Assembly: GCF_029360705.1 (NCBI RefSeq)
Contig: NZ_JARKMX010000003.1
Location: 310,001 to 374,000, forward strand
DNA: 64,000 nucleotides
Direction: 5' to 3'
From: Paraflavitalea pollutisoli
GTDB taxonomy: Bacteria; Bacteroidota; Bacteroidia; Chitinophagales; Chitinophagaceae
Below, piece by piece: positions 33,715-41,706 of this stretch (positions are counted from its first letter, which is position 1; each line of letters begins with the position of its first letter). The translations under genes and the position numbers were made by a program. A model generated the notes under the pieces. The model saw only the letters and a program-made list of their open reading frames with translations. It ran no database searches and was not told the DNA's origin.

Positions 33715-35317
33715 TTTTGAGAAACAAGTTCAGCTGCGGCTGGAGCAACTGAAGTTGCGTCCTTCCACCGCAGTGTGGGCAGAGGTGGAGCGAAATATCC
33801 GCCTCCAAAAGCGCCGCCGCCGGTTATTGATCTGGCTGCCTGCTGCTCTTTTGGTAATGATTGCCGGAGGCTACCTCGCCCTGCAGCAAACAACCCGGCA
33901 TGATGCGTCGCCAGCGATGACGGCACAAACCGTGGAAACCACGCAACCCGCCAACACACCTGTTTCACCAAATCAAATACCATCGACCGATAATTCTACT
34001 TCTACACCAACCGATCAAACGGTACCCGATAATAATACCGCCACGACTGCAGCGCCAGAGACCGTGACTGCCCCTGCTGCCACCGGCCCGTCCAGCAATG
34101 GTACATCCGCAGTGGCCGATACAAAATCAGCCAAACAGCCTGTTCGTGCGCCCGAAGCCGATGATCACGTTGCCACGCACCAGCAGTTCGCCACCGTTCG
34201 CCCCGCCCGTAACAACAAGAACAACCATACCGCGAAGAACAATAAACATCGCCAGCAAAGCAACGACAAAGACCTGGCCGGCCGCAAACCATCCGCAGCC
34301 GCCAGCTTATCTGGTGTGAACGTTCCTGCACCAGTGACGAAGCAGGTCGACCAGGATATAGACAAAACAGCACACACGGATTCCACCCTGACCGCTGCAG
34401 TGCCTGCTACGGATACAGACCTTGCACAGGCAACGATCACCGACAGCACCCGTACCGATAGTGCTACGACCACAGCGGCCGTTACGCCTGCTGCCAAAAC
34501 ACCGGTTGTCGCCAAAGCAACACCTGTTCAACGTAAGCAGGAAAGCAATAAAGAATCGAAATGGCAATTCGGGGTTACCGCCGAAGGGGGTGCTTCCGGC
34601 GTCAGTTCAGATGGTCTCTTTGGATTCCTGGAAAAGGAAGCAGCAGTGCCCGATCTGGCAGCTGCGCCCAATTACAACAGTATAGGGAATAGCCAGGCCT
34701 TCGCCCCGCAGTTTCCCCGCCCACCCGTCAACAGAGCTTCTTCCCTGTCCATGGGGCCGTCATTCTCGATCGGTGCCTTTGCACAGCGTAAGCTGAGTAA
34801 CCGGTTGAGCCTTTCAGCGGGTCTTCAGTATACCTTGCTCACCGCCCGCCAGGTAGTAGGTAACAAGATTAACAATGACCGCACGGTCAACCAGGCGCCG
34901 GCCTCCTCCCGGTTGGTAAACTCTTATTACGACAATTCTGCGTCCACTACCAATAAGTACACCAATAAGTATCATTACCTCGAACTGCCTGTCACCTTGC
35001 ACGCACAACTCAATGAGGGCAGGCATCTGCCTTTTGGGGTAGATGTAGGCCTCTCGGCCATGCACTTATTAAGCACCACGGCGCTGCACTATGATGGCAT
35101 CGGTAATGTTTACTATAAGGATGATGCCCTCTTCAATAAAACGCAATGGACAGCTTCTGCCGGTTTCTACCTGAAGTTGTTTAATCAGACCAATTACCCG
35201 GTATCACTGGGACCCGTAATGCGCTACAATATGACACCCATGCTGGTGAAAGATTTCTCCACCGGTCAGCACCAGTGGTCTGTAGGGCTGCGGGCCAGGG
35301 TATTGCTGAAAAAATAG
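33692..35317 (+). CDS. Trans-envelope anti-sigma-like protein with C-terminal outer-membrane barrel (module 1)
   Basis: The 541-residue protein has four parts. Residues 1-44 are cytoplasmic, rich in Leu, Glu and Arg, with P24-x-T26-x-x-W29-x-x-x-E33. Residues 45-64 are a membrane helix after four Arg. Residues 65 to about 285 are a Thr/Ala/Pro/Asn/Gln-rich, probably unfolded stretch. From about 295 to the end, alternating strands (WQFGVTAEGGAS, SLSMGPSFSIGAFAQRKL, NRLSLSAGLQYTLLTA, YHYLELPVTLHAQL, WSVGLRARVLLKK) match the OMP_b-brl/PorT-like barrel. Start 33692 (ATG) overlaps the sigma stop; ATG 33701 is an alternative. I infer an anti-sigma region joined to an outer-membrane sensor. The paralogue is at 49245. 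Confidence 0.75.
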   Translation: MKRMSDHDFEKQVQLRLEQLKLRPSTAVWAEVERNIRLQKRRRRLLIWLPAALLVMIAGGYLALQQTTRHDASPAMTAQTVETTQPANTPVSPNQIPSTDNSTSTPTDQTVPDNNTATTAAPETVTAPAATGPSSNGTSAVADTKSAKQPVRAPEADDHVATHQQFATVRPARNNKNNHTAKNNKHRQQSNDKDLAGRKPSAAASLSGVNVPAPVTKQVDQDIDKTAHTDSTLTAAVPATDTDLAQATITDSTRTDSATTTAAVTPAAKTPVVAKATPVQRKQESNKESKWQFGVTAEGGASGVSSDGLFGFLEKEAAVPDLAAAPNYNSIGNSQAFAPQFPRPPVNRASSLSMGPSFSIGAFAQRKLSNRLSLSAGLQYTLLTARQVVGNKINNDRTVNQAPASSRLVNSYYDNSASTTNKYTNKYHYLELPVTLHAQLNEGRHLPFGVDVGLSAMHLLSTTALHYDGIGNVYYKDDALFNKTQWTASAGFYLKLFNQTNYPVSLGPVMRYNMTPMLVKDFSTGQHQWSVGLRARVLLKK

Positions 35318-35370
35318 GGTATAGGCAACGGTTGTAAACATTCTGCTGTCAGATAAGAAACCCTTTTTTT

Positions 35371-36636
35371 ATGACCAGGATTAACCAACGCTTGCTGCTA
35401 TGGATAGCTTCAGCCGTGCTCACCATTACCTTGGGTGGCTGTTTGAAGGACAATTGTAAACGTACCTATACACTTTACTTACCCGTATACAGAACCGTTG
35501 CGGAGGTGAGGGCGCAAATGAAAAGCGGTACACCCCAGGAGGTGAAAGCGCCTGGCAAGCTCTATATCTACAATAACTATATCTTCCTCAACGAGCAGCA
35601 GAAAGGTATACATATCATTGACAATACCAATCCTGCCGCACCCAGGAACATCGCATTCATCAATATCCCGGGCAACGCAGATCTCGCCGTAAAGGGTAAT
35701 ATCCTGTATGCAGATGCGTATACAGACCTGGTGGCCTTCGATATCTCCAATCCCCAGGCAGTAGTAGCTAAAACGTTCGTAGATGGCGTATTCCCCCACA
35801 GGGCCATGTACTACTATATAAGGGGCAATGGCAACCCCGATTCTGCGAAGGTGGTAGCCGAGTGGGTCAAGCGCGATACCACCGTCGATTGCGAAACCTA
35901 CGAAAGGTTGTATTCAAGCTTCTACCTGGCCAATGCTGCCGATAAATCTGGTAGCTATGCATCACCGAATGTAGGTGGCCGTGGTGGCTCGATGGCACGG
36001 TTTACCCTCATGAACAATTTCCTGTACACGGTGTCGAACAGCGATCTCAATTCGTTTGATATTTCCACAGCCCTGTCTCCCAAATTGGTATCGAAGAAAA
36101 ACCTGAACAACTGGGGTATCGAAACCATCTTCCCCTTCAGGGATAAATTATTCATCGGCTCCACAACCGGCATGTACATCTTTAATGTCAATTCGCCTGC
36201 TTCGCCGGAGCAGCAGGGAACTTTCTCGCACGTTCGAAGCTGCGATCCGGTGATTGCCGACGACAACTATGCCTACGTAACACTCCGGTCCGGCACTGCC
36301 TGCCAGGGCTTTACCAATCAACTGGAAGTATTGAACATCACAAACCCGTCGAGCCCCGCATTGGTCAAGACCTACCCAATGACCAATCCTCACGGCTTGT
36401 CCAAAGACAATCAGTTCTTGTTCATTTGCGATGGTAGTGACGGTGTCAAGGTATACGACGCCGCAAACGTCAACGATCTCAAACTGTTGAAAAAGATCGA
36501 CGGTATCAATGCTTATGATGTCATTGCTTACAACAACCGCGCGATTGTGGTAGGTGATGACGGTTTATACCAGTTCAGCTACGCCAATGTCAATAACATC
36601 AAATTGTTGAGTAAGATCACCCTGCAAAAGGACTAA
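35371..36636 (+). CDS. LVIVD-repeat lipoprotein
   Basis: The 421-residue protein has a lipoprotein leader ending TITLGGC (lipid Cys24). The body has repeated blade-like units with a short LYIYNNYIFLN-x-GIHIIDNTNP, LAVKGNILYADAYTDLVAFDISNP, LFIGSTTGMYIFNVNSP pattern. These are LVIVD repeats, which form a beta-propeller at the cell surface or periplasm. It lies 53 bases after the module 1 barrel gene and seven bases before the next gene. The position suggests it works with the sensor, as a ligand-binding or partner subunit. This is inference from order only. Confidence 0.85.
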   Translation: MTRINQRLLLWIASAVLTITLGGCLKDNCKRTYTLYLPVYRTVAEVRAQMKSGTPQEVKAPGKLYIYNNYIFLNEQQKGIHIIDNTNPAAPRNIAFINIPGNADLAVKGNILYADAYTDLVAFDISNPQAVVAKTFVDGVFPHRAMYYYIRGNGNPDSAKVVAEWVKRDTTVDCETYERLYSSFYLANAADKSGSYASPNVGGRGGSMARFTLMNNFLYTVSNSDLNSFDISTALSPKLVSKKNLNNWGIETIFPFRDKLFIGSTTGMYIFNVNSPASPEQQGTFSHVRSCDPVIADDNYAYVTLRSGTACQGFTNQLEVLNITNPSSPALVKTYPMTNPHGLSKDNQFLFICDGSDGVKVYDAANVNDLKLLKKIDGINAYDVIAYNNRAIVVGDDGLYQFSYANVNNIKLLSKITLQKD

Positions 36637-36643
36637 TCATCAC

Positions 36644-37204
36644 ATGCTGAAACAAACTATTTTACTACTGTTCATAGCAGGCTGCTGTACCAAAGCAGTC
36701 CATGCCCAGGAGGCAGCTGCTGCCGGTACATCCGGTAAACTAAAGAACTGGGGTTTCAATTCCATCAACCTGGTGGGAGGTGCAGCTGGGGAGAACAATA
36801 GCGACTTTACCTTGCAAACGATCAATGGTGTGCGCTACAAGACCTGGTTCCTGGGCCTCGGGGCAGGCCTGGATGCCTACCAGGATAAGACCTATCCCCT
36901 CTTTGCCTCCCTGCGCAAAAGCCTGTTTCGCAAAAGGAATACGCCCTTTGTGTACGCGGGTGGTGGTATGCAGGTTATGGGTGAAAAAGATCTTACAGAA
37001 AAAGAGGGCGGCTGGAACTGGCACCTGTATGATGCCGGTGGTTATTACGAAGCAGGTATCGGATATTATGTCGGTATTGGTAAAAAGGGGGCCGTATCGA
37101 TGTCGGTCGGCTACACCAGGAAGGATTATGAAAAGACTACCGCGTCAGGCGTATATGCCTATCAGCTGAATCGCTATGCTATGCAGCTGGGGTATAGATT
37201 CTGA
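36644..37204 (+). CDS. Small outer-membrane beta-barrel protein
   Basis: The 186-residue protein has a signal peptide (MLKQTILLLFIAGCCTKAVHAQ), then short strands with glycine-aromatic patterns (YKTWFLGLGAGLDAY, TPFVYAGGGMQVMG, YEAGIGYYVGIG, GAVSMSVGYTRKDY) and a C-terminal Phe (MQLGYRF), all typical of an eight-stranded barrel. It follows the LVIVD gene by seven bases and completes the module 1 operon. Its role could be a barrel partner of the lipoprotein. No terminator is seen before the convergent YdeI-like gene. Confidence 0.75.
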   Translation: MLKQTILLLFIAGCCTKAVHAQEAAAAGTSGKLKNWGFNSINLVGGAAGENNSDFTLQTINGVRYKTWFLGLGAGLDAYQDKTYPLFASLRKSLFRKRNTPFVYAGGGMQVMGEKDLTEKEGGWNWHLYDAGGYYEAGIGYYVGIGKKGAVSMSVGYTRKDYEKTTASGVYAYQLNRYAMQLGYRF

Positions 37205-37213
37205 TCGTAGATA

Positions 37214-37705
37214 TTATTCGTCGCCGCTTTTTTGTCGCAATGTTAAACCCCGGGAAACACGGTTAATGGCCTCCGCCATTCTGTCGACCCGGGTTTCTTC
37301 TTTTTTAGCGGCATAGATCCAGTCGATGTATAGCTTTTGCTCACCTTCAGGCAGGGCAAAAAAAGCTTTGTGGGCACGCGGTTCATCCCGCAGACAGTCC
37401 AGCAATTCTTCCGGTATGTCGAGGGGAGCGTCATGCGCAAACAGAACAAGTTTTACGGAGTCGCCTTCTCCCTTTTTGATCTCCTTACGGATGGCCGCTT
37501 TTACCGGCATGAACATAGCGCCATTCGCCATGGGCATCAGGTTCAATGCCTTGATTTCGTAGGTGTCGATGAAGCCACGCACTTGCACCACGCCCCGCTT
37601 ACCGCGTTGCTCACGGGTGATCTCTTTGATCACGATATAAGTCCAGCCACCCTTGCCGGGCATCCTTTGCAGGATATACTTTTTATTGACCAGGGGTTTC
37701 TCCAT
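37214..37705 (-). CDS. YdeI/OmpD-associated family protein
   Basis: The 163-residue form starts at ATG 37705 (MEKPLVNKKYILQRMPGKGGW); the frame runs on to 37723. The first part carries the DUF1905 barrel (GGWTYIVIKEI-RGFIDTYEIKALNLMPMANGAMFMPVKAAIRKE). The C-terminal part is the YdeI-like helical pair (PEELLDCLRDEPRAHKAFFALPEGEQKLYIDWIYAAKKEETR). The role is unclear; relatives in Gram-positives affect peptide resistance. It overlaps the queG stop by 23 bases, so the two are probably translated together. Confidence 0.85.
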   Translation of the reverse strand: MEKPLVNKKYILQRMPGKGGWTYIVIKEITREQRGKRGVVQVRGFIDTYEIKALNLMPMANGAMFMPVKAAIRKEIKKGEGDSVKLVLFAHDAPLDIPEELLDCLRDEPRAHKAFFALPEGEQKLYIDWIYAAKKEETRVDRMAEAINRVSRGLTLRQKSGDE

Positions 37706-38639
37706 CAAAACTGTTTTGTACAAACGATAAGTTACGTTGAATGCCCTGGAATTTGGAGCGCTTCAGGGGCGAGTGGCGGAATATTTTCCGGAAGGCGTCT
37801 TCGGTCATAGCCTGCCATTCGGACGTGGTAAAGTTGAGGAGTTCGGGTATAGGTTCAAATTCCGCTTCCCGGGTAGGAGAGGAGAACCGGTTCCAGGGAC
37901 ATACATCCTGGCAGGTATCGCAGCCAAAGAACCAGTTGTCAAACTTATCCTTCATCTCGGCAGGAAGCAGTTTGTCTTTCAGTTCGATGGTAAAGTAGGA
38001 GATACATTTACTACCATCAACCACCTTGTTCTCGAGGATGGCATCGGTAGGGCAGGCATCGATGCATTTGCGGCAGGTACCACAAAAATCTTTGGCAAAG
38101 GGGTCGTCGTACTGCAACGGAAGGTCCGTGATCAGGGTGGCAATGAAGAAAAATGAACCGGCTTGTTTGGTCAGCAGGTTGCCATTGCGGCCAATCCAGC
38201 CCAGGCCACTGCGCTGGGCCCAGGTCCTTTCCAGCACGGGGGCCGAATCGACGAATCCCCGGCCCTGTACCTCGCCGATCGATTCGCGCAGAAGGGCGAG
38301 GAAATGATTGAGCTTGGCCCTGATCACTTCGTGATAATCTTTTCCGTAAGCATATTTGGCTACCTGCAGCGAGTCGGGGTCCTGTTGCTGGTTGGGGTAA
38401 TAATTGAGCAACAACGTGATGACCGATTGCGCCCCGGGTACCAGCTTGGTGGGGTCGATGCGCAACTCGAAATGGTTTTCCATATACGCCATGGCGCCGT
38501 GCATGCCCTTGTGCAGCCATTGCTCCAGGCGGCGGGCATCCTCATCGAGCCGCTGCGCCCTGGCTATACCACAATAGTCGAACCCCAGCCTGGCGGCCAG
38601 TGTTTTAACGGTCGTAGTATGTTGGGCAATGCTGTTCAT
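37683..38639 (-). CDS. queG: Epoxyqueuosine reductase
   Basis: QueG reduces epoxyqueuosine in tRNA to queuosine using cobalamin and two [4Fe-4S] clusters. The 318-residue protein has GFDYCGIARA near the start, the catalytic-region segment SAPVLERTWAQRSGLGWIGRN, the cluster motif CGTCRKCIDACPTDAI and the second motif CDTCQDVCPWNRF. The C-terminal HEAT-like tail of some forms is absent, which is normal for the short form. Confidence 0.95.
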   Translation of the reverse strand: MNSIAQHTTTVKTLAARLGFDYCGIARAQRLDEDARRLEQWLHKGMHGAMAYMENHFELRIDPTKLVPGAQSVITLLLNYYPNQQQDPDSLQVAKYAYGKDYHEVIRAKLNHFLALLRESIGEVQGRGFVDSAPVLERTWAQRSGLGWIGRNGNLLTKQAGSFFFIATLITDLPLQYDDPFAKDFCGTCRKCIDACPTDAILENKVVDGSKCISYFTIELKDKLLPAEMKDKFDNWFFGCDTCQDVCPWNRFSSPTREAEFEPIPELLNFTTSEWQAMTEDAFRKIFRHSPLKRSKFQGIQRNLSFVQNSFDGETPGQ

Positions 38640-38848
38640 GGTAATGTTTGCACGGACCTCGGTGTATCCGGACGCAATTTAGCCAAGAAAAACGGGATGA
38701 CCGTAGACACGACTTTTGGTTAAATAGTATCAAATTGTCGATGATCGGAGCCATGGGCCTCTTTATTGCCGCCAAATCCTTTCCTGCTGCCGATAAATTA
38801 CCTAAATTGGCTACCCGATAGAAAATGTAAACTAATCAAACAGCGATT

Positions 38849-40336
38849 GTGAAATACTTACTTGGTGTAGACGTAGGCTCCTCTTCCGTAAAAACCGCCC
38901 TGATAGAAATAGCCAATGGAAAGATAGCCGCTACGGCTTTTTCCCCTTCCGAAGAAATGCCCATCGATGCGCCCCAGGCCGGCTTTGCCGAGCAGGACCC
39001 TGATCGTTGGTGGCTGGAACTACAAAACTCCCTCAACAAGATGCGCCAGCAGGTCGCCTTTCGGGGCGATGAGGTCGCCGCCATCGGCATCTCTTACCAG
39101 ATGCATGGCCTGGTATGTGTAGACAAGGCAGGCAAACCCTTACGCCCCTCCATCATCTGGTGCGATGGCCGCGCGGTAGGGTATGGCAACAAAGCCTTCC
39201 ATGACCTGGGAGAAGATTTCTGTCTCTCAAATTTCCTCAACTCACCCGGCAATTTTACCGCCTCCAAACTGAAATGGGTACGGGAAAATCAGCCCGACCT
39301 GTATAAAAAGATCGATAAGATCATGTTGCCCGGCGATTACATCGCCTTGCGCATGACGGGCGAAGCCACCACCACCGTTTCTGGTTTGTCGGAAGGTATT
39401 CTCTGGAACTTCCCCCAGAAAGCCATTGCCCGTGATCTGCTGAACTATTATGGTATCGATGAAAGCCTGTTATCGACCATCGTACCAACGTTTGGCGAAC
39501 AAGGCCGCCTCACCGCCGAAGCAGCAGGTATATTGGGTCTGCAAGCTGGCACACCGGTCAGTTACCGTGCCGGCGATCAACCCAACAATGCCTATTCCCT
39601 CAATGTACTGCAACCCGGCGAGGTAGCTGCTACGGCAGGCACTTCGGGCGTTGTGTATGGTGTTACCGACAAGGTCGAGTATGATCCCTTGTCGCGCGTG
39701 AACACCTTTGTACATGTTACCCATACGGAAGAAATGCCCCGTTATGGCATCCTGCTCTGTGTGAATGGAACCGGTATCCTCAACAGCTGGCTACGCAAGA
39801 ACTTCTTCGGTAATGCCTCCTATAGCGATATGAATGCAGAAGCCGCGGCGATAGCTCCCGGGGCAGATGGCCTGCAATTCTTCCCCTTCGGCAATGGCGC
39901 CGAGCGGGTATTGGAGAACAAGGATCCTGGTGCCCTGCTCAAAGGGCTGCAATTCAATCGGCATCACCGCGGCCATGTAGCCCGGGCTGCGCAGGAAGGC
40001 ATTGTATTCTCGCTGCAGTACGGCGTAGAGATCATGCAGCAGATGGGTATGCAGATCAAAAATATCCGCGCAGGCTATGCCAACATGTTCCTCAGTGATG
40101 TATTCCGTTCGGTGTTTGCCAATACCACCGGCTGCACGGTCGAGCTGTACAATACCGATGGTGCTGCAGGGGCAGCACGGGCAGCCGGTGTAGGAGCAGG
40201 CATCTATCCTGACTTCGTAAGTTGCTTTACCGGTATGAACGTGATCAAAAGGCTGGAGCCGGATGCTGCCCTGCAGCAGCAGTACCAGGATGTATATGGT
40301 GAATGGAAAACAGCTCTGTTGAAAAGCTTGCAATAA
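38849..40336 (+). CDS. xylB: FGGY-family carbohydrate kinase, probable xylulokinase
   Basis: The 495-residue protein begins at GTG 38849; no ATG exists near the start. FGGY signatures are YLLGVDVGSSSVKTALI at the N-terminus, GISYQMHGLVCVD, the mid-protein AGDQPNNAYSLNVLQPGEV-ATAGTSGVVYG and a late FPFGNGAERVLEN. The pattern QMHGLV-IIWCDGR is that of D-xylulokinase, which makes D-xylulose 5-phosphate from D-xylulose. No isomerase or transporter is adjacent, so the sugar assignment is moderate. Confidence 0.85.
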   Translation: MKYLLGVDVGSSSVKTALIEIANGKIAATAFSPSEEMPIDAPQAGFAEQDPDRWWLELQNSLNKMRQQVAFRGDEVAAIGISYQMHGLVCVDKAGKPLRPSIIWCDGRAVGYGNKAFHDLGEDFCLSNFLNSPGNFTASKLKWVRENQPDLYKKIDKIMLPGDYIALRMTGEATTTVSGLSEGILWNFPQKAIARDLLNYYGIDESLLSTIVPTFGEQGRLTAEAAGILGLQAGTPVSYRAGDQPNNAYSLNVLQPGEVAATAGTSGVVYGVTDKVEYDPLSRVNTFVHVTHTEEMPRYGILLCVNGTGILNSWLRKNFFGNASYSDMNAEAAAIAPGADGLQFFPFGNGAERVLENKDPGALLKGLQFNRHHRGHVARAAQEGIVFSLQYGVEIMQQMGMQIKNIRAGYANMFLSDVFRSVFANTTGCTVELYNTDGAAGAARAAGVGAGIYPDFVSCFTGMNVIKRLEPDAALQQQYQDVYGEWKTALLKSLQ

Positions 40337-40391
40337 ATGACGGACACGAGTTCACCTGGCGTGTATAGCGCTGCTCGTTTTCAACAACATC

Positions 40392-40425
40392 AAAGGGGCG
40401 GTATCGTTGGATGCCGCCCCTTTTT
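40392..40425. terminator. Bidirectional terminator after xylB
   Basis: AAAGGGGCGG pairs with CCGCCCCTTT across a short loop, followed by T residues on both strands. It separates xylB from the converging serine hydrolase gene. Confidence 0.85.
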
Positions 40426-40448
40426 CATGCTGACAGAAAGCGATGATC

Positions 40449-41504
40449 TTATTGTTTGCAGGCTCCGATCTGCTCGTCGACGATCTCTTTAAACTGTTGG
40501 TACACGTCTTTTTTCTGCTCGCTTAAAATGCTCTTCACAAAGATAATAGCCGCATAGCCCCGGCATTGGTCGATATAAGGCCAGGTACCAAACAAGCCGG
40601 GACTGCTGATCACGGTCGCTTTACCCTGGGCGTCTTTTTCCTTTATCCATACACCCAGCCCGTATTCGTAACCTTCAGCTACTTTGGGAGTATACTTGAT
40701 CGGTAAACCGGGGAAATGATTCTGCTGCATCTCGGCAATGGCTTCCTCACTCAGAATACGTTTGCCTTCAAACATACCTTTATTAAGGATCATCGTCATG
40801 AAGTTCATATACTCCAGTGCACTGGATTGGGCGCCGCCGGAAGGATTGGGGCCGCCGCCATTATCGTTCTGGAAAGTGGTGGAACGCATCTTCAGCGGGC
40901 GGGTAATACGTTCCTGCACGAGCCGTACAAAATCCTTTTTCGAAACGATCTCGGCTACCCGGGCAGCCAGGTTGAGGCCGCTGCTGCCATAGGCAAACTC
41001 TTTTCCCGGATTGGTGGAAATCTCTTTCGCGGCAATGGCGCTCGCTTCTTCGGTCAGGCTCTCGAATTTGCGACGCTCGAGTAGCTTGGCAAGGCCATTC
41101 TTATCGCCATCGATCCCGGAGGTGTGCGACAGGCATTGCCGGATGGTGATGTATCCCTTCATGTATTTGTCGAGCTCGGGAATGTATTTGACAACCGGGT
41201 CGTCGAGTTTGATCTTGCCTTGGTCTACCAGCGTCATGATCGTGGCTGCAGTGATCCACTTGCTGGCACTGGCAATGGGGGCCTGGGTCTTCGCCGTGAA
41301 ATCGGTCCCGATCTCTTTTTGGTAAACCATCTTGCCGTCTTTCCAGACCAGGGCTACCACATTGTTTCCCAATAGTTTCTTGTTCCTTTCGAGAAGTTTG
41401 TCGACAGCACTGAAATCGTATTGGGCGTGCGCAACCTGCAAGAATAACAGGCCAAACAGGAATAAACTGAATTTTGGACAGGTTCGGGGGCGTTTTAATG
41501 ACAT
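40449..41504 (-). CDS. Serine hydrolase, beta-lactamase / penicillin-binding fold
   Basis: The 351-residue protein has a signal peptide (MSLKRPRTCPKFSLFLFGLLF then VAHAQ) and the SxxK motif SASK in APIASASKWITAAT at about residue 78-92. The second-motif Tyr is in FAYGSSGLN, and GLGVWIKE-like residues occur toward the C-terminus. This is the class C beta-lactamase/esterase-like family (Beta-lactamase domain, PF00144), which includes D-alanyl carboxypeptidases and esterases. The substrate is unknown. It is secreted or periplasmic. Confidence 0.88.
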   Translation of the reverse strand: MSLKRPRTCPKFSLFLFGLLFLQVAHAQYDFSAVDKLLERNKKLLGNNVVALVWKDGKMVYQKEIGTDFTAKTQAPIASASKWITAATIMTLVDQGKIKLDDPVVKYIPELDKYMKGYITIRQCLSHTSGIDGDKNGLAKLLERRKFESLTEEASAIAAKEISTNPGKEFAYGSSGLNLAARVAEIVSKKDFVRLVQERITRPLKMRSTTFQNDNGGGPNPSGGAQSSALEYMNFMTMILNKGMFEGKRILSEEAIAEMQQNHFPGLPIKYTPKVAEGYEYGLGVWIKEKDAQGKATVISSPGLFGTWPYIDQCRGYAAIIFVKSILSEQKKDVYQQFKEIVDEQIGACKQ

Positions 41505-41706
41505 AAATGCCGGAAATTTTTGGTTGGATTGCGATTTGCGATAAGGGATAAAGTTATTGGAAGATACGGCAACCGAACCATCGGGGTTGGCATAATGTTG
41601 TTATAAACGAATTAATTGCCTCCTGCTCCCAGTCCTTCCGGCATCTTTCGCCAGGAAGGCTTAGCTCCCGACCCGGTTACCGCCATCAAATCAAAAAGAA
41701 GAGACT

